Positions 61,324 through 64,000 of a DNA stretch of 64,000 nucleotides are shown here, piece by piece (the first letter of the stretch is position 1; every line of letters starts with the position of its first letter). The stretch spans positions 124,001 to 188,000 of the forward strand of contig CAWGKI010000012.1 in the NCBI GenBank assembly GCA_963823095.1, written 5' to 3'. Origin of the DNA: CAIVVT01 sp963823095 (GTDB lineage Bacteria > Acidobacteriota > Terriglobia > Bryobacterales > Bryobacteraceae). The notes under the pieces were generated by a model that did not search any database, was not told the DNA's origin, and worked only from the letters and a program-made list of their open reading frames with translations. The position numbers and the translations under genes are program-made.

Positions 61324-62130
61324 CTAGGCGGCTATGACGTCCAGTCCTTTGCCGCGGAGAGCCTCTACCATTTCGGGCGGGATGCGATCGTCCGTGATCA
61401 GCCGGTGAATCGACGAGATACTGCCGATCGCGGAGAGGCTGCGCTTCCCGATCTTGCTGGAGTCCGCGACGATGGTCACCTCTGTGGAGACCGCGATCAT
61501 CAGGCCGTTGAGCTGCGCTTCCAGCAGGTCGGGGGTCGTGGGTCCGAACTCGGGATCGAGCCCGTCGACACCCAGGAAGCAATGGTCCGCGTGCAGTTGC
61601 GAGAGCATGCGCTCGGCCTGCGGACCGACAAATGAATTCGAGAGTTGGCGCAAAACCCCGCCGATCATGATTAGAGACAAGTCGGAAGCCTCGGCCAACT
61701 CGCTGGCGATGTTCAACGCGTTGGTGACTACCGTTACGCCTTTGAGCCCCTGCAGCCTCAGATGCCGGGCAACCTGAAGGGATGTCGTACCCGAGTCGAG
61801 GATCGCCGTCTGGCCCGGCCGGATCAGTTGTGCGGCCGCACGTCCGATGCGAACCTTTTCCGGGTGGTGGATCGTGTCCTTGAAGCTGATGGGGTAATCC
61901 TGAACAGGGTCCAGGCGGCGGACAGCTCCCCCGTGAGAGCGCACCAGAGCGCCGGCGTTTGCCAAGGCGTCCAGATCGGTGCGCACGGTGACGGATGAGA
62001 CGCCGAAGCGCTCCACCAGGTCGCCAACGGTCAAGCGCCCGTCCTGCTCCAGAAGATCCAGGACCATTCGGCGGCGTTCCTCTGTCAATAATCGAACCGG
62101 TTTCGTATTGGCCAAATCCCTCTCACCCAC
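61324..62130 (-). CDS. DeoR/GlpR-family transcriptional regulator (copy 2)
   Basis: This 268-residue paralogue of the regulator at 59444 has the same order: HTH (TEERRRMVLDLLEQDGRLTVGDLVERFGVSSVTVRTDLDALA, SHGGAV), then IGRAAAQLIRPGQTAILDSGTTSLQVARHL, TVVTNALNIASELA, GGVLRQLSNSFVGPQAERML, FLGVDGLDPEFGPTTPDLLEA and VADSSKIGKRSLSAIG. It faces the transporter gene (convergent). A ten-base palindrome lies just upstream of it, between it and ubiX. Confidence 0.92.
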   Translation of the reverse strand: MGERDLANTKPVRLLTEERRRMVLDLLEQDGRLTVGDLVERFGVSSVTVRTDLDALANAGALVRSHGGAVRRLDPVQDYPISFKDTIHHPEKVRIGRAAAQLIRPGQTAILDSGTTSLQVARHLRLQGLKGVTVVTNALNIASELAEASDLSLIMIGGVLRQLSNSFVGPQAERMLSQLHADHCFLGVDGLDPEFGPTTPDLLEAQLNGLMIAVSTEVTIVADSSKIGKRSLSAIGSISSIHRLITDDRIPPEMVEALRGKGLDVIAA

Positions 62131-62187
62131 TTAAAACATTCATTGTATGTGTTTGCAGGACAATGGCAAAGTGGAGCAACGAGAGGC

Positions 62188-62197
62188 TTTTCGAAAA
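62188..62197. promoter_or_regulatory. Palindrome between deoR copy 2 and ubiX
   Basis: TTTTCGAAAA is a perfect ten-base palindrome, centred in the divergent region of the DeoR gene (minus) and ubiX (plus). It contains the TTTCG/CGAAA core seen near the transporter, so it may be an autoregulatory DeoR site. No footprint evidence exists. Confidence 0.35.
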
Positions 62198-62246
62198 CTG
62201 TAGTAATTAGATTGGCGCCTCGCGATTGCAGCATGGTGAAGAGAAC

Positions 62247-62875
62247 ATGGAGGCCGAGAAGACAATGCAGGAGCGCAGTACTCCGCAACGCGTGATTGTC
62301 GCCATCACCGGCGCCTCGGGCGTCATCTACGGGATTCGCGCCCTGGAGACCCTCGGCACGGGACTCCTCGGTGGAGACGCATCTCATCCTGACCCCCGCG
62401 GCGCGGGCCACGATCACGCAAGAGACGGACTGGAAGGCCAAGGATGTCGAGGCATTGGCAAGCGTGGTCCACCCCAGTTCGAACATCGGAGCCTCCATTG
62501 CGAGCGGCTCCTTCCAGACGATGGGCATGCTGGTCGCGCCCTGCTCCATCAAAACGCTCTCCGCCATCGCCAATTGCTACTCGGCCGAGCTTGTGGCGCG
62601 CGCCGCCGATGTGCAGTTGAAGGAAGGACGGCCGGTGGTGCTGCTGGTCCGCGAAACGCCATCTGCACGCCGGCCATCTGCGATTGATGTCGCAGGCAGC
62701 GGAGAACGGCGCGGTCATCATGCCGCCAGTGCCGGCGTTCTACACGCGGCCGAAGACTCTCGACGACCTGATCAACGCGACCGTCGGTCGAGCTTTAGCG
62801 CGCGTGGGCATCCGCAACCCGCTCTGCTTCGAGTGGCTGGGCATGTCCAACCCCGAATCCGAGCCGCGAGGCTGA
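62247..62875 (+). CDS. ubiX: Flavin prenyltransferase UbiX (two frameshifts)
   Basis: The N-terminus RVIVAITGASGVIYGIRALETL is the FMN-binding GASG motif. After a shift near 62370 the frame continues ETHLILTPAARATI, DWKAKDVEALASVVHPSSNIGASIASGSFQTMGMLVAPCSIKTLSAIANC, a canonical UbiX core. A second shift near 62663 gives HAGHLRLMSQAAENGAVIMPPVPAFY and DLINATVGRALARVGI. It adds a dimethylallyl group to FMN to make prenyl-FMN for UbiD decarboxylases. No ubiD is in the window. ATG at 62247 or 62265 is likely; a TTG at 62226 is also open. Confidence 0.88.
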
Positions 62876-62893
62876 ACCTGAGTCGCCGGCCGC

Positions 62894-63006
62894 TGTGGCG
62901 CACGCAGTTGTGGCGCACGCTTTAGCGTGCTGTGGCGGCCTTCAGGCCGCCATATGCCGGACGTCGGCATGAATGTCGACGCTGAACGCTAAAGGCGTGC
63001 GCCGCA
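62894..63006. repeat. REPIN-like long palindromic repeat, copy 3 with duplicated left arm
   Basis: TGTGGCGCACGC occurs at 62894 and again at 62909, then the arm TTTAGCGTGC, a GGCGGCCTTCAGGCCGCC hairpin, an imperfect GCCGGACGTCGGC/AATGTCGACG pair and the right arm AACGCTAAAGGCGTGCGCCGCA. It separates the convergent ubiX and fucosidase genes. The left-arm duplication distinguishes it from the 32.5 kb copy. Confidence 0.75.
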
Positions 63007-63016
63007 ACCCTGCCCG

Positions 63017-64000
63017 CTATTTCGCAGCTGCCCCGTTGAAGATGTCAAAGTTCTGGATCAGAACTGGGCCGAGCGATTCCTTCACTATGAACCGCAACTC
63101 GGTTGCCGTGACTGGCGGGAAGATGTCGATCTTCTTATGGCCGATCGTCGTGCCAGTCACGAGCGTCTTCCACCGACCGTCCACTAGCCCTTGGATCTCG
63201 TACTTTCGGATGAATTGTCCGTTGGTCAGTTCTTCCTGGGTGACGGCCCGATCAAAGGTCACAGGCGATTTCAACCTGATCTCCCAATTCAGATCCAGCG
63301 TCGGGGTGCGCACGGCATCCCTGAGGTGACCGTCATAGCAGCCGTTGGTCGCCGCGAGCGCGCAGAGCAGCCCCTTCCCATAGATCCGCTTCACTTCCGC
63401 GCCGAACTCCTCCAGCCGCTTCACATCCACATCGGGCAGCAGCCCGCGGTCGTCGGGTGCGATGCCCAGCACGAGTTGCGCGCCGCGCCCGACCGTCTGG
63501 TGGTAAATCTCCATCAGCTTCTCCACGGACTTCAGCCGCTTCTCGGAGTTCGGATGCCAGAACCAGTGCTCGTCGCGCAGAGGCGTGTCGGCCTCGGCCG
63601 GACGCCAGCGCAAGAGCTGATAGGCATCGACGACGTTCCAGTTCTCCTCGTTCGCGACGCCGCTTTCATTCCCCACCCAGCGGATATCGGCATAAGGCAA
63701 CAGGCCAACGTCGGCGAAAATCTGCGTGTTCGGCTGATAGGTGCGCAGCGTGCGGATGTAGCGAGTGAAATCGTAGACGTGGCCTTCGCTGCCCGCGCCG
63801 TCGAGCCAGAACTCGGTCAACTCGCCGTAGCGCGAAGCCAGTTCCGTGACCTGATGAGCGTAATGGGTGTCGTATTCCGGAGTGTTCTTGTACTTCGGCT
63901 CGTGTCGGTCCCAAGGCGAGAGGTAGACGCCGAAACGCAGCCCGTTTTTGCGAGCGGCCAGCTCCACTTCTTTCACTGCGTCGCCTTTGCCATTGCGCCA
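63017..64000 (-). CDS. Alpha-L-fucosidase (GH29), C-terminal part, cut by window edge
   Basis: The frame is open to the right edge (the protein continues upstream as WRNGKGDAVKEVELAARKNG), so the N-terminus is missing. It shows the GH29 barrel segments LRFGVYLSPWDRHEPKYKNTPEYD, the nucleophile Asp in LTEFWLDGAGSEGHV, DIRWVGNESGVANEENW, LGIAPDDRGLLPD and a C-terminal beta domain (WEIRLKSPVTFDRAVTQEEL, IQGLVDGRWKTLVTGTTIGHKKIDIF). GH29 enzymes remove alpha-L-fucose from glycans. The C-terminal discoidin-like domain is a family habit, here somewhat degenerate. Confidence 0.88.
   Translation of the reverse strand, partial: WRNGKGDAVKEVELAARKNGLRFGVYLSPWDRHEPKYKNTPEYDTHYAHQVTELASRYGELTEFWLDGAGSEGHVYDFTRYIRTLRTYQPNTQIFADVGLLPYADIRWVGNESGVANEENWNVVDAYQLLRWRPAEADTPLRDEHWFWHPNSEKRLKSVEKLMEIYHQTVGRGAQLVLGIAPDDRGLLPDVDVKRLEEFGAEVKRIYGKGLLCALAATNGCYDGHLRDAVRTPTLDLNWEIRLKSPVTFDRAVTQEELTNGQFIRKYEIQGLVDGRWKTLVTGTTIGHKKIDIFPPVTATELRFIVKESLGPVLIQNFDIFNGAAAK

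Overview
The window looks like a piece of an Acidobacteriota chromosome, most likely a Bryobacteraceae or Solibacter-type organism. The evidence is high GC, two adjacent proteins of the VWFA-related acidobacterial type, many secreted glycoside hydrolases, PQQ-propeller and DUF6807 secreted proteins, and intergenic GC-rich palindromic repeats. It is ordinary chromosome rather than a phage or plasmid: no transposase, integrase, CRISPR array or rRNA was seen. One tRNA gene, tRNA-Ala(CGC), is present.

Layout. 0.5-5 kb is an accessory patch: a membrane-anchored Mrr-type nuclease broken by indels, a HEPN-like protein with two small ORFs, hicBA and a TPR protein. 5-9 kb carries a PQQ propeller, a DinB protein and a zinc-finger/PP2C phosphatase. 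8.5-13 kb holds obgE-rpmA-rplU, two small conserved genes and two VWFA proteins, all on the minus strand. 13-17 kb is a plus-strand kdsB-pyrG-kdsA-pseudopilin run, linking CTP and KDO supply for lipopolysaccharide. 17-19.5 kb has an SRPBCC/ArsR pair, a pilin remnant and two toxin-antitoxin-like modules. 19.6-30.6 kb has GH31, PlsC, a lipoprotein, CDGSH, GH88, tRNA-Ala, tatC-tatA and a DUF6807 protein. 31-35.3 kb has nitronate monooxygenase and a gntR-slipin-hydrolase operon.

35.6-37.3 kb is the most interesting stretch: a DHDPS/NAL-family aldolase with a C-terminal amphipathic tail that resembles a microcompartment encapsulation peptide, followed at once by two BMC shell-protein genes. 37.3-42.3 kb is an A/T-richer cluster of secreted proteins containing partial gene copies, a Cys-rich protein and a DsbA-like thiol oxidoreductase. 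42.5-50 kb is carbohydrate metabolism (FGE-fold protein, GH53 galactanase, alpha-glucan phosphorylase) plus DUF2891. 49.8-52.7 kb has a FUSC-type membrane protein and a PIN/RHH module. 52.8-59.2 kb is a recO-glyQ-glyS-ppdK operon. 59.4-64 kb has two DeoR paralogues flanking a DMT transporter, then ubiX and a GH29 fucosidase cut by the window edge.

Quality caution: at least a dozen genes, including the housekeeping genes pyrG, glyQ and glyS, are split by single-base indels, several of them in homopolymers. This pattern fits uncorrected long-read assembly better than gene decay. I annotate those genes as full spans and state where the frame changes.
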